Below, in pieces: positions 8,741 through 19,540 of a DNA stretch of 49,633 bases. Origin of the DNA: Chloroflexota bacterium. GTDB taxonomy: Bacteria > Chloroflexota > Anaerolineae > Aggregatilineales > Phototrophicaceae. The translations under genes and the position numbers were made by a program. The stretch lies in contig JAPOWK010000021.1 of NCBI GenBank assembly GCA_026707665.1, positions 1 through 49,633 on the forward strand, written 5' to 3'. The notes beneath the pieces are model-generated. The model was not told where the DNA came from, searched no databases, and saw only the letters and a list, made by a program, of their open reading frames with translations. Each line of letters opens with the position of its first letter. Positions within the stretch are counted from its first letter, which is position 1.

Positions 8741-8763
8741 GGGCGAGTCGCCGCCTCGCCCCT
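8741..8763. repeat. GC-rich palindromic intergenic repeat, copy 1
   Basis: GGGCGAG and CTCGCCC (8741-8747, 8755-8761) form a 7-bp palindrome around a 7-nt loop between leuC and leuD. The 22 nt at 8742-8763 match 46343-46364 at all but one position, so this is probably a dispersed repeat. Confidence 0.6.
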
Positions 8764-10204
8764 ACAGAGTAGAAGACATTATCGCGCGCGGGTCAGTTAC
8801 GACGCCGGCAATCGCCGACGCGGCAGCGGTCAAGGGACTGGCCAAGAAGGTGCGACCGCCCTTTCCTTGCCGGCCCTCGAAGTTGCGATTGCTGGTCGAG
8901 ACGGCGTATTGACCGGGCTGCAGTTGATCTCCATTCATCGCGATGCACATCGAACAGCCGGCTTCGCGCCATTCCGCGCCGGCCGCCCGAAAGATCTCAT
9001 CCAGACCTTCGCTCTCGGCTTGCTGTTTGACCGGCTGCGAACCGGGCACCACCATCATGCGCACGCCATCGGCCACCTTGCGCCCCCGTACGAAATCAGC
9101 CGCCTGCCGCAGATCCGAGATCCGCGAATTGGTGCAGCTGCCGATAAAGACAACATCAATCGCCTTGCCCAGTAACCTCTGCCCCGGCGCCAACTCCATA
9201 TAGTTCAGCGCCTTTTCCAGCGCGATTTTCTTGTTGTAGTCCGCTTCGTCGGCCGGCATTGGAACCGCCGCCGTAATCGGCATGCCCATGCCGGGGTTGG
9301 TGCCATAAGTGATCATCGGGCTCAATTCATCGGCGCGTATCGTTATTTCCTGATCGAAGATCGCGCCATCATCAGTCGGCAGCTCACGCCAGAGTTCCAG
9401 CGCCGCATCCCAGTCGGCGCCACTCGGGGCATGCCGACGCCCGCTGATGTATTCAAAGGTTGTATCATCCGGCGCCACCATGCCGGCGCGGGCGCCACCT
9501 TCGATCGACATATTGCAGACGGTCATCCGCCCTTCCATGCTTAAGCCGCGGATTGCATCGCCCCGATATTCAAAGACGTGACCCGTGCCACCCCCGATGC
9601 CGATCTTGGCGATGATCGCGAGAATGATGTCCTTGGCCGTAACGCCATCGCCAAGCCGCCCCTCGACATTGACCGCCATGGTCTTCGGCTTATTCTGCAG
9701 CAGCGTCTGCGTCGCCAGCACGTGGCCGACCTCGCTGGTGCCAATGCCAAATGCCAAAGCGCCGAAGGCTCCGTGCGTGCTGGTATGGCTGTCCCCGCAG
9801 ACAATAGTCATGCCCGGTTGGGTCAATCCTTTTTCCGGTCCGATGACGTGCACGATGCCTTGATGCTCGCCACCGAGCGCGTACATCGGAATGCCGTAGT
9901 CGTCGCAATTCTTACTGAAGACATCCAACTGTTTCGCCGCCATCGCATCGGCAATTGGGATGATGCCAAGCTCATTCCGCGGTGTGGTCGGCGTGCTGTG
10001 ATCCATCGTGCCAATCGTGAGATCGGGACGCCGCACCTCCAGCCCGCGCTCGCGCAGCATCGAGAAAGCCTGCGGCGATGTCACTTCATGCACGAGATGC
10101 AAGTCAATGTAAAGCACGGCCGGCGTATCTTCGCTTTGGTCGCGCACTGTATGGGCGCTCCATACTTTTTCAAATAAGGTGCGTGGACTTCCGTTTACCG
10201 TCAT
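8762..10204 (-). CDS. leuC: 3-isopropylmalate dehydratase large subunit
   Basis: Catalytic 4Fe-4S subunit of isopropylmalate isomerase. The three cluster ligands are visible: GSCTN with Cys at about residue 357, and CSMC with Cys at about 417 and 420. The N-terminus [12 protein letters not shown] and the segments GTMDHSTPT and [13 protein letters not shown] are characteristic of LeuC. The product is 480 aa, normal. GGAGAG precedes the ATG by about 6 nt. It lies downstream of leuA (gap 35 nt) and upstream of leuD in the branched-chain operon. Confidence 0.96.
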   Translation of the reverse strand: MTVNGSPRTLFEKVWSAHTVRDQSEDTPAVLYIDLHLVHEVTSPQAFSMLRERGLEVRRPDLTIGTMDHSTPTTPRNELGIIPIADAMAAKQLDVFSKNCDDYGIPMYALGGEHQGIVHVIGPEKGLTQPGMTIVCGDSHTSTHGAFGALAFGIGTSEVGHVLATQTLLQNKPKTMAVNVEGRLGDGVTAKDIILAIIAKIGIGGGTGHVFEYRGDAIRGLSMEGRMTVCNMSIEGGARAGMVAPDDTTFEYISGRRHAPSGADWDAALELWRELPTDDGAIFDQEITIRADELSPMITYGTNPGMGMPITAAVPMPADEADYNKKIALEKALNYMELAPGQRLLGKAIDVVFIGSCTNSRISDLRQAADFVRGRKVADGVRMMVVPGSQPVKQQAESEGLDEIFRAAGAEWREAGCSMCIAMNGDQLQPGQYAVSTSNRNFEGRQGKGGRTFLASPLTAAASAIAGVVTDPRAIMSSTL

Positions 10205-10239
10205 CTGTCTCTCCTGAACTGTTGAACCGGCGAGCCGCT

Positions 10240-11850
<1,611 letters not shown>

Positions 11851-11932
11851 TTGGAGGTGTTCCTTTCTTGAATCGATTCCGGTCGTGAGCGCAAATTAAC
11901 TGACTAAGGCCAGCGAGACCATCTTCCGACAT

Positions 11933-11983
11933 CTAGGCACCTCCTTTCGCAATCGCGCTAAGCTGTTCGACAGCGTAATCCAT
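11933..11983 (-). CDS. Possible 16-aa small ORF between ilvC and leuA
   Basis: ATG at 11983 with AGGA 9 nt upstream opens a 16-codon frame ending in TAG, with the next small ORF's ATG immediately following (TAGATG). The peptide resembles no family I know. Its 3' part encodes the strong Shine-Dalgarno of the following ORF. It may be a translational-coupling element or simply chance. Confidence 0.3.
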   Translation of the reverse strand: MDYAVEQLSAIAKGGA

Positions 11984-11988
11984 TCGAA

Positions 11989-12999
11989 TCAGTCCTGTTG
12001 CTTGATATTCTTGGCATCGAGGAAAGGCATCATCTGGCGCAGATCAGCGCCGACCTTCTCAATCAACAGATCATGCTCGCGCTGGCGGCGAGCATTGAAG
12101 TTCGGTCTGCCCTGCTTGTTCTCGTCTATCCACTTGCGGGCGAATTCGCCATTCTGTACATTTTGCAGGACGCCAGCCATTTCTTCTTTGATGGACTCTT
12201 CAAATTGGTCGCCAATGACGTAGCCGCCGTGCTCGGCTGTGTTGCTGACGCTGTACCACATGTAACTCAGCCCGCCTTCGTATAGCAGATCAACGATCAG
12301 CTTGAGCTCGTGCAGGCATTCAAAGTAGGCGACTTCCGGCTGGTAGCCGGCTTTGACCAGCGTCTCAAAGCTGGCGCGAATCAGCGCGGTTACGCCGCCA
12401 CAAAGCACGACCTGTTCGCCGAAGAGATCAGTCTCGGTCTCTTCCTTGAAGGTCGTTTCGATGACGCCGGCGCGCGTGCAGCCGATGGCTTTGGCGTAAG
12501 CCAGTCCCAGCGCTTTGGCATTGCCGCTGGCATCCTGCTCGATAGCAATGAGCCCGGGCGTGCCCGCCCCCTCAGTGAAGACCTCGCGTACACGATGCCC
12601 GGGCGCTTTCGGCGCCACCATGGCGACATCCACCGACGCCGGTGGCACGATCTCTTTGAAATGGATATTGAAGCCATGCGCGAACATCAGCATGGCGCCT
12701 GCTTTCAAATTGGGCGCGATCTGCGATTCATAGACGCTGCCTTGCAAAGTGTCGGGTATCAGCACCATGACGATATCCGCTTGTTTTGCCGCTTCGGCAA
12801 CGGTGAAGACATGTAAGCCATCCGCTTCCGCTTTGGCGATGCTTCGGCTGCCCTCGTGCAATCCGATGATGACCTTGCATCCATTATCGCGGGCGTTAAG
12901 CGCATGAGCGTGCCCCTGGCTGCCATAGCCGATCACCGCAATCGTCTTGCCGTCCAGCAAGGATAAGTCCGCGTCGTCGTCATAATAGAGTGTCGCCAT
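11989..12999 (-). CDS. ilvC: Ketol-acid reductoisomerase (class I)
   Basis: NAD(P)H- and Mg-dependent isomeroreduction of acetolactate and acetohydroxybutyrate in valine, leucine and isoleucine synthesis. The N-terminal Rossmann motif [12 protein letters not shown] is followed by a short beta-alpha loop (LHEGSRS) that sets cofactor preference. The metal-binding motif DLFGEQ and a second acidic cluster in the C-terminal knotted domain are present. Length of 336 aa is typical for class I. AGGAG lies about 9 nt before the ATG. It sits between ilvN and leuA; the 138-nt gap to leuA is the largest inside the operon and contains two tiny ORFs. Confidence 0.97.
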   Translation of the reverse strand: MATLYYDDDADLSLLDGKTIAVIGYGSQGHAHALNARDNGCKVIIGLHEGSRSIAKAEADGLHVFTVAEAAKQADIVMVLIPDTLQGSVYESQIAPNLKAGAMLMFAHGFNIHFKEIVPPASVDVAMVAPKAPGHRVREVFTEGAGTPGLIAIEQDASGNAKALGLAYAKAIGCTRAGVIETTFKEETETDLFGEQVVLCGGVTALIRASFETLVKAGYQPEVAYFECLHELKLIVDLLYEGGLSYMWYSVSNTAEHGGYVIGDQFEESIKEEMAGVLQNVQNGEFARKWIDENKQGRPNFNARRQREHDLLIEKVGADLRQMMPFLDAKNIKQQD

Positions 13000-13069
13000 C
13001 TATGCTTTTCTCCTGGATTGAACGTGAACGAATTGATGCGCGGCTGCTGAATTACGCAGCCTGCACAAG

Positions 13070-13657
13070 CTAAACATTATGACCGTTGCTGCTGCGCGCT
13101 TTCGACGCCGCCTCGACCAGAGCCCGCCGGTTGATGAAGTTGGTATCGTGGATGCGCGTGCCGCGACCCATGGATACGACGCCGGTGCGTATCATCTCGA
13201 CGATGCCGATCGGCCGCACCTGTTCAATGAATTCTTCGATAATATCTTCAGTGCCTACCATCTCAATAATCGCCACCTTGGGACCGACATCGACGATGCG
13301 CGCCGGATAGCGATCACAGATTTCGGTGATCGTATTCCGCGAGTCGGCGTCATCGTTCCGCACTTTGATCAGCGCCAGATCGCGCTCTACATGCGGCTCA
13401 TTGTCGATGACCCTGACATCAATCACGTTGACCAGCTTCTGCAAGTTGGTCGCGATTTTTCGGGCATATTCGGGACCGGCGTCAACTCGAATCGTCATAC
13501 GCGAAATATGCGGTCTGTGCGTTCGTCCGACGGTGAGACTATCAATATTGAAGGCGCGCCGGCGAAACAAACTGGCGATGCGGTTCAGAACGCCCGGTTC
13601 GTTCTCCACCAGCGCGACCACGGTCACTTTACTGTCGATCTTTACTTCAGCCATCAT
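13070..13657 (-). CDS. ilvN: Acetolactate synthase small (regulatory) subunit
   Basis: Regulatory subunit of acetohydroxyacid synthase, giving feedback inhibition by valine and raising activity of the large subunit. The N-terminal ACT domain (VVALVENEPGVLNRIASLFRRR, about residues 12-80) is followed by a second conserved C-terminal domain. The length of 195 aa is slightly above the usual 160-175. The ATG overlaps the ilvB stop as ATGA, indicating translational coupling; GGGAG lies 4 nt upstream of this ATG and 7 nt upstream of the next. The symbol ilvH would be equally acceptable. Confidence 0.95.
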   Translation of the reverse strand: MMAEVKIDSKVTVVALVENEPGVLNRIASLFRRRAFNIDSLTVGRTHRPHISRMTIRVDAGPEYARKIATNLQKLVNVIDVRVIDNEPHVERDLALIKVRNDDADSRNTITEICDRYPARIVDVGPKVAIIEMVGTEDIIEEFIEQVRPIGIVEMIRTGVVSMGRGTRIHDTNFINRRALVEAASKARSSNGHNV

Positions 13658-15354
13658 GCTTCTCCCGGCTTGGGTCTGCGCTTCATATCGTGCAGGTCGG
13701 CGCCAGCCGGCACCATCGGGTACACCATCTCTTCTTTCTCGACCACGAATTCAATTAGCGTGGGTCCGTCGATGCCCTGCGCGAATCGCACCGCGTCTTC
13801 TATCTCGTCGCGTTGCGTTACGCAGCGATTCGGGATGCCGTAGGCATCAGCCAGCTTGCAGAAATCCGGATTCACCATCGGCGTGGCTTGATAGCGTTTC
13901 TCGAAGAATAACTCCTGCCACTGCCGCACCATACCGAGGAAGTTATTGTTGATAATGGCGATATTAACGTTGACATTTTCCTGCACCGCCGTCGCCATTT
14001 CACAGAGGGTCATCTGAAAGCCGCCGTCGCCGACGATTGCCCAGATTTCCTCGTCGGGCTTACCGAATTTCGCGCCGATTGCCGCGGGGAATCCGAAGCC
14101 CATCGTGCCCAGTCCGCCGCTTGTCAAGAGCGTTGCTGGCCGCTGATGTGGATAGTATTGCGCTTCCAGCATCTGGTGCTGCCCGACGTCAGTCACGGTG
14201 ATGGCATCGCCACCGGTCAGTTTCCAAATGTCGTTGACGACTTGCGCCGTCAGCAAAATGCCCGGCGTTTCGTAATTCAAGATGTCGCGTTCACTTGAGT
14301 CTTCAAGCCAATCTCGAATCCGCCCGATCCATGCCGGATGCGATTTGCCTTCCAACTTCGGCAATAGCTGCGTCAAAACCGTCTTCAAGTCGCCGGCGAT
14401 CCCGACGTCAGCCTTGACATTCTTATTGATCTCCGAACGATCAATGTCGATGTGAATCTTGCGGGCATTTTGGGCGTAAGTCTTGAGGTTGCCGGTCACG
14501 CGATCGTCAAAGCGCATGCCAAGCGCAATCAATAGGTCGGCCTCCTGAATCGCCAAATTCGACGAGGCTTCGCCATGCATGCCCATCATGCCAATCACCA
14601 GCGGATGGTCTTCGGGCATGGCGCCTTTGCCCAGCAAGGTCAGTGAAACCGGAATCTGCGCGCGCTCGGCCAATTCGCGCACTTCGTTCATCGCGCCCGA
14701 CATGATGATGCCGTGCCCGGCGAGAATGATGGGGCGTTCCGCCTCGGCAATCAAACGCAGCGCGGCATCGATTTCGTGTGTTTGCGCCGCCCACGGTGGA
14801 TCGTAACCTGGCAGGACAATGTCGCCTTCTGGCCAGACGAATTCGGTCTCGGCATTTTGCACATCCTTGGGCACGTCAACGAGTACCGGACCGGGCCGCC
14901 CGGTGCGCGCGATATGAAAAGCCTCTTTAATGGTGTAAGCCAGATCGCGCACATCAGTGACCAGGTAATTATGCTTTGTAATCGGAAGCGTCACGCCAGT
15001 GACATCGGTCTCCTGAAATGCGTCCGAGCCGATAGCCGGAATCGGAACCTGCCCCGTGATCGCCACGATCGGCGAGGAATCCATCATGGCAGTGGCCAGG
15101 CCGGTTACCAGGTTCGTCGCGCCAGGACCGCTGGTGGCGATGCAAACGCCCACTTCGCCAGTCGCCCGGGCATAACCGTCAGCCATATGGGACGCGCCCT
15201 GCTCGTGCCGCACCAAGACATGATGCAAGCGCTCTTCATAAAGGCTCATGGCGTCATAGGTGGGCAGGATGGCGCCGCCAGGGTAACCAAACATGACATC
15301 GACGCCCTCGCGCAACAGGCTTTCCATGATGATTTCCGAACCTTTGAGTTTCAT
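13654..15354 (-). CDS. ilvB: Acetolactate synthase large (catalytic) subunit
   Basis: TPP-dependent condensation of pyruvate with pyruvate or 2-oxobutyrate, the first common step of branched-chain synthesis. Seen: the N-terminal GYPGGAILP segment, the catalytic Glu at about residue 51 in HEQGASHMADGYARATG, a central FAD-binding domain, and the TPP/Mg motif GDGGFQMTLCE ending in INNN. The product is 566 aa, normal. Three in-frame ATGs compete (15372, 15357, 15354); I chose 15354 because GGAGG ends 5 nt upstream, but 15372 also has GGAGAG close by. It overlaps ilvN by 4 nt. It follows ilvE after about 40 nt. Confidence 0.95.
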   Translation of the reverse strand: MKLKGSEIIMESLLREGVDVMFGYPGGAILPTYDAMSLYEERLHHVLVRHEQGASHMADGYARATGEVGVCIATSGPGATNLVTGLATAMMDSSPIVAITGQVPIPAIGSDAFQETDVTGVTLPITKHNYLVTDVRDLAYTIKEAFHIARTGRPGPVLVDVPKDVQNAETEFVWPEGDIVLPGYDPPWAAQTHEIDAALRLIAEAERPIILAGHGIIMSGAMNEVRELAERAQIPVSLTLLGKGAMPEDHPLVIGMMGMHGEASSNLAIQEADLLIALGMRFDDRVTGNLKTYAQNARKIHIDIDRSEINKNVKADVGIAGDLKTVLTQLLPKLEGKSHPAWIGRIRDWLEDSSERDILNYETPGILLTAQVVNDIWKLTGGDAITVTDVGQHQMLEAQYYPHQRPATLLTSGGLGTMGFGFPAAIGAKFGKPDEEIWAIVGDGGFQMTLCEMATAVQENVNVNIAIINNNFLGMVRQWQELFFEKRYQATPMVNPDFCKLADAYGIPNRCVTQRDEIEDAVRFAQGIDGPTLIEFVVEKEEMVYPMVPAGADLHDMKRRPKPGEA

Positions 15355-15396
15355 CATCGCCTCCTCAACCATCCACTCTCCAACGAACGACGTCGC

Positions 15397-16320
15397 TTAG
15401 GAATTGTTGACGTGCGTCAGCCAGCCATACTTGTCCGGCGCTTCACCGGCAGTAATGGCGAAGAACTCGCGCTGCACCGCTTCAGTGATGGGACCGCGCC
15501 CGCCACAGCCGATCGAAATGCGATCCACTGACTTGACCGGAGTCACTTCGGCTGCGGTGCCAGTGAAGAAAATCTCGTCCGCCATGTAGAGCATCTCGCG
15601 CGCCACCGGCTGGAAGCGCACTTCGACGCCCTGATCCGCCAGAATCGTCAAGGCGCTGTCCCGCGTGATGCCCATCAAGATCGACGACCAGGCGCCCGGC
15701 GTATAAACCACCCCATCCAGAATGACGAAGATATTCTCACCTGCGCCTTCACTGACGTAGCCATTAACATCTAGGGCGATGCCTTCTTCAAATCCATTGT
15801 CGTGCGCTTCCATGCTAACGAACTGGCTGTTGACGTAATTGCCACCGGCCTTGACCAAAGCCATGTGCGTATCTGGCGCCATCCGCCGGAATGAACTGAT
15901 CTGAACATCGACGCCCCGCTCTATCGCCTCCGCGCCCAGATACCGGCCCCACTCCATCGTGAAGATGACCGTATCGACCGCGGTGCGATTGCGCCCTTCC
16001 AAACCAAGAGCGCCAGCGCCGCGAAAAATGATCGGGCGGATGTAGCAGGAACTGTGCCCATTTTTGCGCACGGTTTCGATGATCGCGCGATCCAGCCCGT
16101 CGGCGTCGTTGTCATGCTCAATCCGCATCACGCGCGCTCCATGCAGCAGGCGTTCGCTGTGCTCGCGCAGCCGGAATACCGCCGGACCCGCCGGTGTGTC
16201 GTAGGCGCGTATGCCCTCAAATACGCTCGATCCGTAATGCAAGGCGTGGGCGCTGACATGCACCGTCGCTTCGTCCCACTTTACAAACTCGCCGTTACGC
16301 CAAATCCATTCAGCCGTCAT
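15397..16320 (-). CDS. ilvE: Branched-chain amino-acid aminotransferase
   Basis: Final transamination of valine, leucine and isoleucine, using glutamate; fold-type IV PLP enzyme. The PLP lysine is at about residue 157 (ALVKAGGNYVNSQ). HALHYGSSVFEGIRAY near residues 26-40 and the late Glu-Gly-Ala-Gly-Glu-Asn segment are the class-IV aminotransferase landmarks. Length is 307 aa, normal. It is the first structural gene of the operon, 95 nt downstream of the attenuator terminator, so it and all later genes are under attenuation. Nothing in the local sequence suggests a second promoter. Confidence 0.96.
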   Translation of the reverse strand: MTAEWIWRNGEFVKWDEATVHVSAHALHYGSSVFEGIRAYDTPAGPAVFRLREHSERLLHGARVMRIEHDNDADGLDRAIIETVRKNGHSSCYIRPIIFRGAGALGLEGRNRTAVDTVIFTMEWGRYLGAEAIERGVDVQISSFRRMAPDTHMALVKAGGNYVNSQFVSMEAHDNGFEEGIALDVNGYVSEGAGENIFVILDGVVYTPGAWSSILMGITRDSALTILADQGVEVRFQPVAREMLYMADEIFFTGTAAEVTPVKSVDRISIGCGGRGPITEAVQREFFAITAGEAPDKYGWLTHVNNS

Positions 16321-16414
16321 TCACTCTTCCTCAATGTCAATTGCCAGCAGATCGTCTTACGCTTGATGCAGTTCCGTTCACAAACTGAATCGCCAACTTC
16401 GCCACCATCCAACT

Positions 16415-16442
16415 AAAAAGCCTCCCGTGGCTTGGGAGGCTC
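16415..16442 (-). terminator. Attenuator terminator of the branched-chain operon (3:4 stem)
   Basis: On the minus strand GAGCCTCCC and GGGAGGCTTT form a strong GC-rich stem around AAGCCAC, followed by TTTTT. It lies between the leader peptide and ilvE. Its 5' arm and loop contain CCCAAGCC, which is the exact complement of GGCTTGGG just after the leader stop codon, giving the competing antiterminator. Confidence 0.93.
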
Positions 16443-16540
16443 TTGTTGCTTAACCTTCTGCGCGAAACCCGCCCAAGCCGTTACAGTCCACTGATAATCA
16501 CGAGGACAAGGACAAGGACGAGAACAATGCTGGGTTTCGC
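16429..16540 (-). promoter_or_regulatory. Branched-chain amino-acid attenuator: mutually exclusive RNA pairings
   Basis: Three pairings can be read on the minus strand. 1:2 is GCGAAACCC (16540-16532, inside leader codons 7-9) with GGGTTTCGC (16470-16462), 9 bp perfect. 2:3 is GGCTTGGG (16479-16472) with CCCAAGCC (16436-16429), 8 bp perfect. 3:4 is the terminator. A ribosome stalled on the Val/Leu/Ile codons would cover segment 1 and free segment 2 to form the antiterminator. Completed or absent translation would leave the terminator. This matches the classical ilv/leu attenuation logic; the mechanism is inference from sequence. Confidence 0.88.
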
Positions 16541-16558
16541 TGATTGCAAACTTTGCAC
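16481..16558 (-). CDS. Branched-chain leader peptide (25 aa), attenuator sensor
   Basis: GTG start at 16558 with AAGGA (16568-16564) 5 nt upstream; 25 codons, TAA stop. Codons 11-22 encode an unbroken run of twelve branched-chain residues, IVLVLVLVLVII, and the last sense codon is also Leu. This composition has the same logic as the enterobacterial ilv leader peptides: translation speed reports charged tRNA-Val, -Leu and -Ile. It sits between a near-consensus promoter and a terminator in front of ilvE. It is too short for ordinary gene calling. The amino-acid run plus the fitting RNA structures make this assignment strong. Confidence 0.92.
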   Translation of the reverse strand: MQSLQSAKPSIVLVLVLVLVIISGL

Positions 16559-16589
16559 AATATTCCTTCACGACAGAATATAATCAGGT

Positions 16590-16618
16590 AGTCTACCCAA
16601 AGCTTCAAGAACTGTCAA
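16590..16618 (-). promoter_or_regulatory. Promoter of the branched-chain operon
   Basis: Minus-strand -35 TTGACA (16618-16613), exactly 17-nt spacer, -10 TAGACT (16595-16590). The expected start lies about 15-20 nt upstream of the leader Shine-Dalgarno. It is close to the sigma-70 consensus, as expected where control is exerted after initiation. Confidence 0.88.
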
Positions 16619-16693
16619 GGATTTCATGTCAACCAAAAAACGACAGCGAATCTTCATGCAGACTACCACGTTCCAATTATGCACAATACCCAG

Positions 16694-18064
16694 TTACGCA
16701 TCCAATCGCGCTTTCGCCCGCTCAATTTGCGCCCGAACCGCCTCGGGCGCCGCGCCACCGTCGGAATCCCGCCGCTGGATCGAAGTCGAGAAGTCGAATA
16801 CAGCGGATACATCGCTTCCAAAATACGGGCAAATGCGCTCTAGCTCGCTCAACGGCACTTGAGAAAGCGTCAGGTCCCGCTCCGCTGCGGCGCGCACAAC
16901 CTCTCCCACGATGTGATGCGATTGGCGAAAGGATATGCCCTTCCGCACCAGATAATCAGCCAGGTCCGTTGCCAGCAAGTCATCCGTCAGCGCCGAGGCC
17001 ATCGCTTCAGAATTAATCTGGAGATTGCTGACCGTCGCCGTCACCACCGGCAGAAGCTGACGCATCGTCTCCACGGCATCAAAAAGCGCTTCTTTGTCCT
17101 CTTGCAAATCCTTGTTGTAGCCACTTGGCAAGCCCTTCAGCGTCGTGAGGAATCCAGCCAGGTTGCCGATGAGGCGGCCCGTTTTCCCGCGCATCAGTTC
17201 CATCGGATCGGCGTTGCGCTTTTGCGGCATCAGGCTAGACCCCGTACTATAGCGATCATCCAAGGTGATGAAGCCAAAACTGGGATTGGAATAGATCAGA
17301 ATGTCCTCGGCGAGGCGACTCAAATGCGTCGCGCAAAGCGAGATGACGTAGAGCATATCGGCGACAAAATCGCGATCGCTGACCGCATCGAGGCTGTTTT
17401 CGCTGGCTCGGTCGAATCCCAATTCCGCAGCGATCTCTTGGCGATCAATCGCGAAGGGATTGCCCGCCAAGGCGCCGGAACCCAGGGGGCAAACGGCCAT
17501 CCGCGCTCTGGAAGCCCGCAAGCGGTCCAAGTCGCGCTCCAGCATCCAAAAGAAGCTCATCAGCCAGTGAGCGGCGGTGATCGGCTGGGCCGGCTGCATG
17601 TGCGTGTAACCGGGCATCACCGTTTCGGTGTGCCCTTCCGCGACCGATATGATCCCGGCTTGCAGCGATCGTAGCGCCTCATGCAGTTGATCGGCGGCGC
17701 GCATGGTCCAAAGCCGAAAATCTGTCGCGACCTGATCGTTCCGGCTGCGGCCCGTATGCAGCTTACCGCCGACATCGCCAACTATTTCGATCAGCCGACG
17801 TTCGACGGCAGTGTGGATATCTTCATCGCCGGCCGCCAATTCAAAGCGGTCGGAATCGAATTCTTGCAAGACCTGGCGCAAGCCCTCGACAATCGTCTCC
17901 GCCTCGCCAGCGCTTATCACGCCCGCATCCGCAAGCGCCCGCGCATATGCCATGCTGCCCGCAATATCCTCAGCATACAGCGCCCGATCAAAGCGAATGC
18001 TGTCGTTCAAAAGACGCAGTTCTTCGTCGCTGGGTTCGCTGAAGCGTCCGCCCCAGAGGCTCAT
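16694..18064 (-). CDS. argH: Argininosuccinate lyase
   Basis: Cleaves argininosuccinate to arginine and fumarate, the last step of arginine synthesis. The fumarase/aspartase superfamily signature GSSLMPQKRNAD carries the catalytic Ser loop, and the N-terminus LWGGRFSEPSDEELRLLNDS is typical of ArgH. HTGRSRNDQVATDFRLW and GYTHMQPAQPIT are further family blocks. 456 aa is the usual length. AAGGA lies 6 nt before the ATG. It follows argG by 24 nt, so the two are co-transcribed. Its end lies about 75 nt before the branched-chain promoter on the same strand; no clear terminator is seen in between. Confidence 0.96.
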   Translation of the reverse strand: MSLWGGRFSEPSDEELRLLNDSIRFDRALYAEDIAGSMAYARALADAGVISAGEAETIVEGLRQVLQEFDSDRFELAAGDEDIHTAVERRLIEIVGDVGGKLHTGRSRNDQVATDFRLWTMRAADQLHEALRSLQAGIISVAEGHTETVMPGYTHMQPAQPITAAHWLMSFFWMLERDLDRLRASRARMAVCPLGSGALAGNPFAIDRQEIAAELGFDRASENSLDAVSDRDFVADMLYVISLCATHLSRLAEDILIYSNPSFGFITLDDRYSTGSSLMPQKRNADPMELMRGKTGRLIGNLAGFLTTLKGLPSGYNKDLQEDKEALFDAVETMRQLLPVVTATVSNLQINSEAMASALTDDLLATDLADYLVRKGISFRQSHHIVGEVVRAAAERDLTLSQVPLSELERICPYFGSDVSAVFDFSTSIQRRDSDGGAAPEAVRAQIERAKARLDA

Positions 18065-18088
18065 CTTTGTCCTTCAGACCCGCGCAAC

Positions 18089-19351
18089 TCAGTCACGCTT
18101 GAACTTGCTGTAATCCGGGCGCATGTATTCGGTCCTTCCGCCGCCTTCGCTCTGTAGCATCGCCTCAACCTTGATCGGCAAACCGAAAAGTTGAATGAAT
18201 CCATGCGCATCTTGCTGATTGTAGACGTCTTCTTCGCCGAAAGAGGCGTAATCTTCACGATACAGGCTGTAGGGGCTTTTGCGCCCGGCGACAATGATAT
18301 TGCCCTTGTAGAGTTTCAGCCGCACAGTGCCGGTAACCGTCTCCTGCGTCACATCGACGAAGCCGTCAAGCGCTTCCCGCAGCTTGCTATACCACATGCC
18401 GTTGTAGACCAGCTCGGCATACTTGGTAGCGATGGTGTCCTTGTATTGCATCGTATACTTGTCGAGGCAGATGCTCTCCAGCAATTGATGCGCGCGATGC
18501 AGGATCGTGCCAGCGGGCGTCTCATAAACGCCGCGGCTCTTCATGCCCACCAGCCGGTTCTCCACGATATCGATGCGGCCGATGCTATGCGTCCCGCCCA
18601 GGCGATTGAGCGTCGTGAATAGCTCCACCGCGCTCATTTCTTCGCCGTTCAGGCTTATCGGATTGCCCGCTACAAAACCGATCTCGATATACTTGGCTTC
18701 ATCGGGCGCGCACTCCGGTTCGTTGGTCAGTTGGTACATCGGGCTTTCCGGCTCATTCCACGGGTTCTCTAGCAGCCCGCCCTCATGTGACAAGTGGAAT
18801 ATATTGCGGTCGCGGCTGTAAATGTCTTTCTCCGTGTGCGACACCGGGACGCGAAATTCTTCGGCGTAAGCCAGCGCGTCTTCACGGCTGCGGATATTCC
18901 ACTCGCGCCAAGGGGCAATGGTCTTCAGCTTTGGATTCAGCGCCATAGTTGAGACTTCAAAGCGCACCTGGTCATTGCCTTTTCCGGTGCAACCATGGGC
19001 GACCGCGTCCGCCTTTTCCAACTCCGCGATCTCGACCAGATGTTTGGCAATCAACGGACGGGCGAACGAGGTGCCCAGCAGATATTCCCGCTCGTAAACA
19101 GCGCCCGCGCGCAATGTCGGATATACGAAATCGGTCAAGAATTCCTCGCGCAGGTCACGGATGTAAAGCTTGGATGCGCCCGAAGCCAGCGCTTTTTCTT
19201 CCAGCCCGTCCAACTCCTCTTCCTGCCCTAGATCCGCGCAAAAACAGACGACCTCGCAGCCGTAATTGTTCTTGAGCCAGGGAACGATCACGGAGGTATC
19301 CAAGCCGCCGCTATATGCCAAAACTACCTTCTTCACATCAGATGTCGCCAT
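18089..19351 (-). CDS. argG: Argininosuccinate synthase
   Basis: ATP-dependent condensation of citrulline and aspartate to argininosuccinate. The N-terminal PP-loop [10 protein letters not shown] and the segment [15 protein letters not shown] are diagnostic. The product is 420 aa, normal for the common ArgG type. An in-frame ATG at 19378 would add nine residues not seen in the family; the ATG at 19351 has GGAG about 8-9 nt upstream. It is followed by argH. A weak minus-strand promoter (TAAACT about 50 nt upstream, poor -35) is possible. No leader peptide or ARG box was recognised. Confidence 0.96.
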   Translation of the reverse strand: MATSDVKKVVLAYSGGLDTSVIVPWLKNNYGCEVVCFCADLGQEEELDGLEEKALASGASKLYIRDLREEFLTDFVYPTLRAGAVYEREYLLGTSFARPLIAKHLVEIAELEKADAVAHGCTGKGNDQVRFEVSTMALNPKLKTIAPWREWNIRSREDALAYAEEFRVPVSHTEKDIYSRDRNIFHLSHEGGLLENPWNEPESPMYQLTNEPECAPDEAKYIEIGFVAGNPISLNGEEMSAVELFTTLNRLGGTHSIGRIDIVENRLVGMKSRGVYETPAGTILHRAHQLLESICLDKYTMQYKDTIATKYAELVYNGMWYSKLREALDGFVDVTQETVTGTVRLKLYKGNIIVAGRKSPYSLYREDYASFGEEDVYNQQDAHGFIQLFGLPIKVEAMLQSEGGGRTEYMRPDYSKFKRD

Positions 19352-19470
19352 CGCCTGTCTCCAACTCGTAACATCCAATCAAGCGCCTAGTTTAATGGAA
19401 CTTTCGCCATTTGGAAGTGGACACTGCCGCGCTGTATCGCATTCTCGCCGCTCTCGGTCGCAATCACAGC

Positions 19471-19499
19471 TTGCCGTTGCGCGCAGCTGCCGCTACAAT
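19471..19499 (+). promoter_or_regulatory. Promoter for the 102-aa unknown gene
   Basis: Plus-strand -35 TTGCCG (19471-19476), 17-nt spacer, -10 TACAAT (19494-19499). Transcription would start about 35 nt before the start codon at 19541. It lies in the divergent gap with argG. Confidence 0.65.
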
Positions 19500-19540
19500 G
19501 AGCGTGTTAGAATCGCAACTTACGACGGACAGGAATCGCG

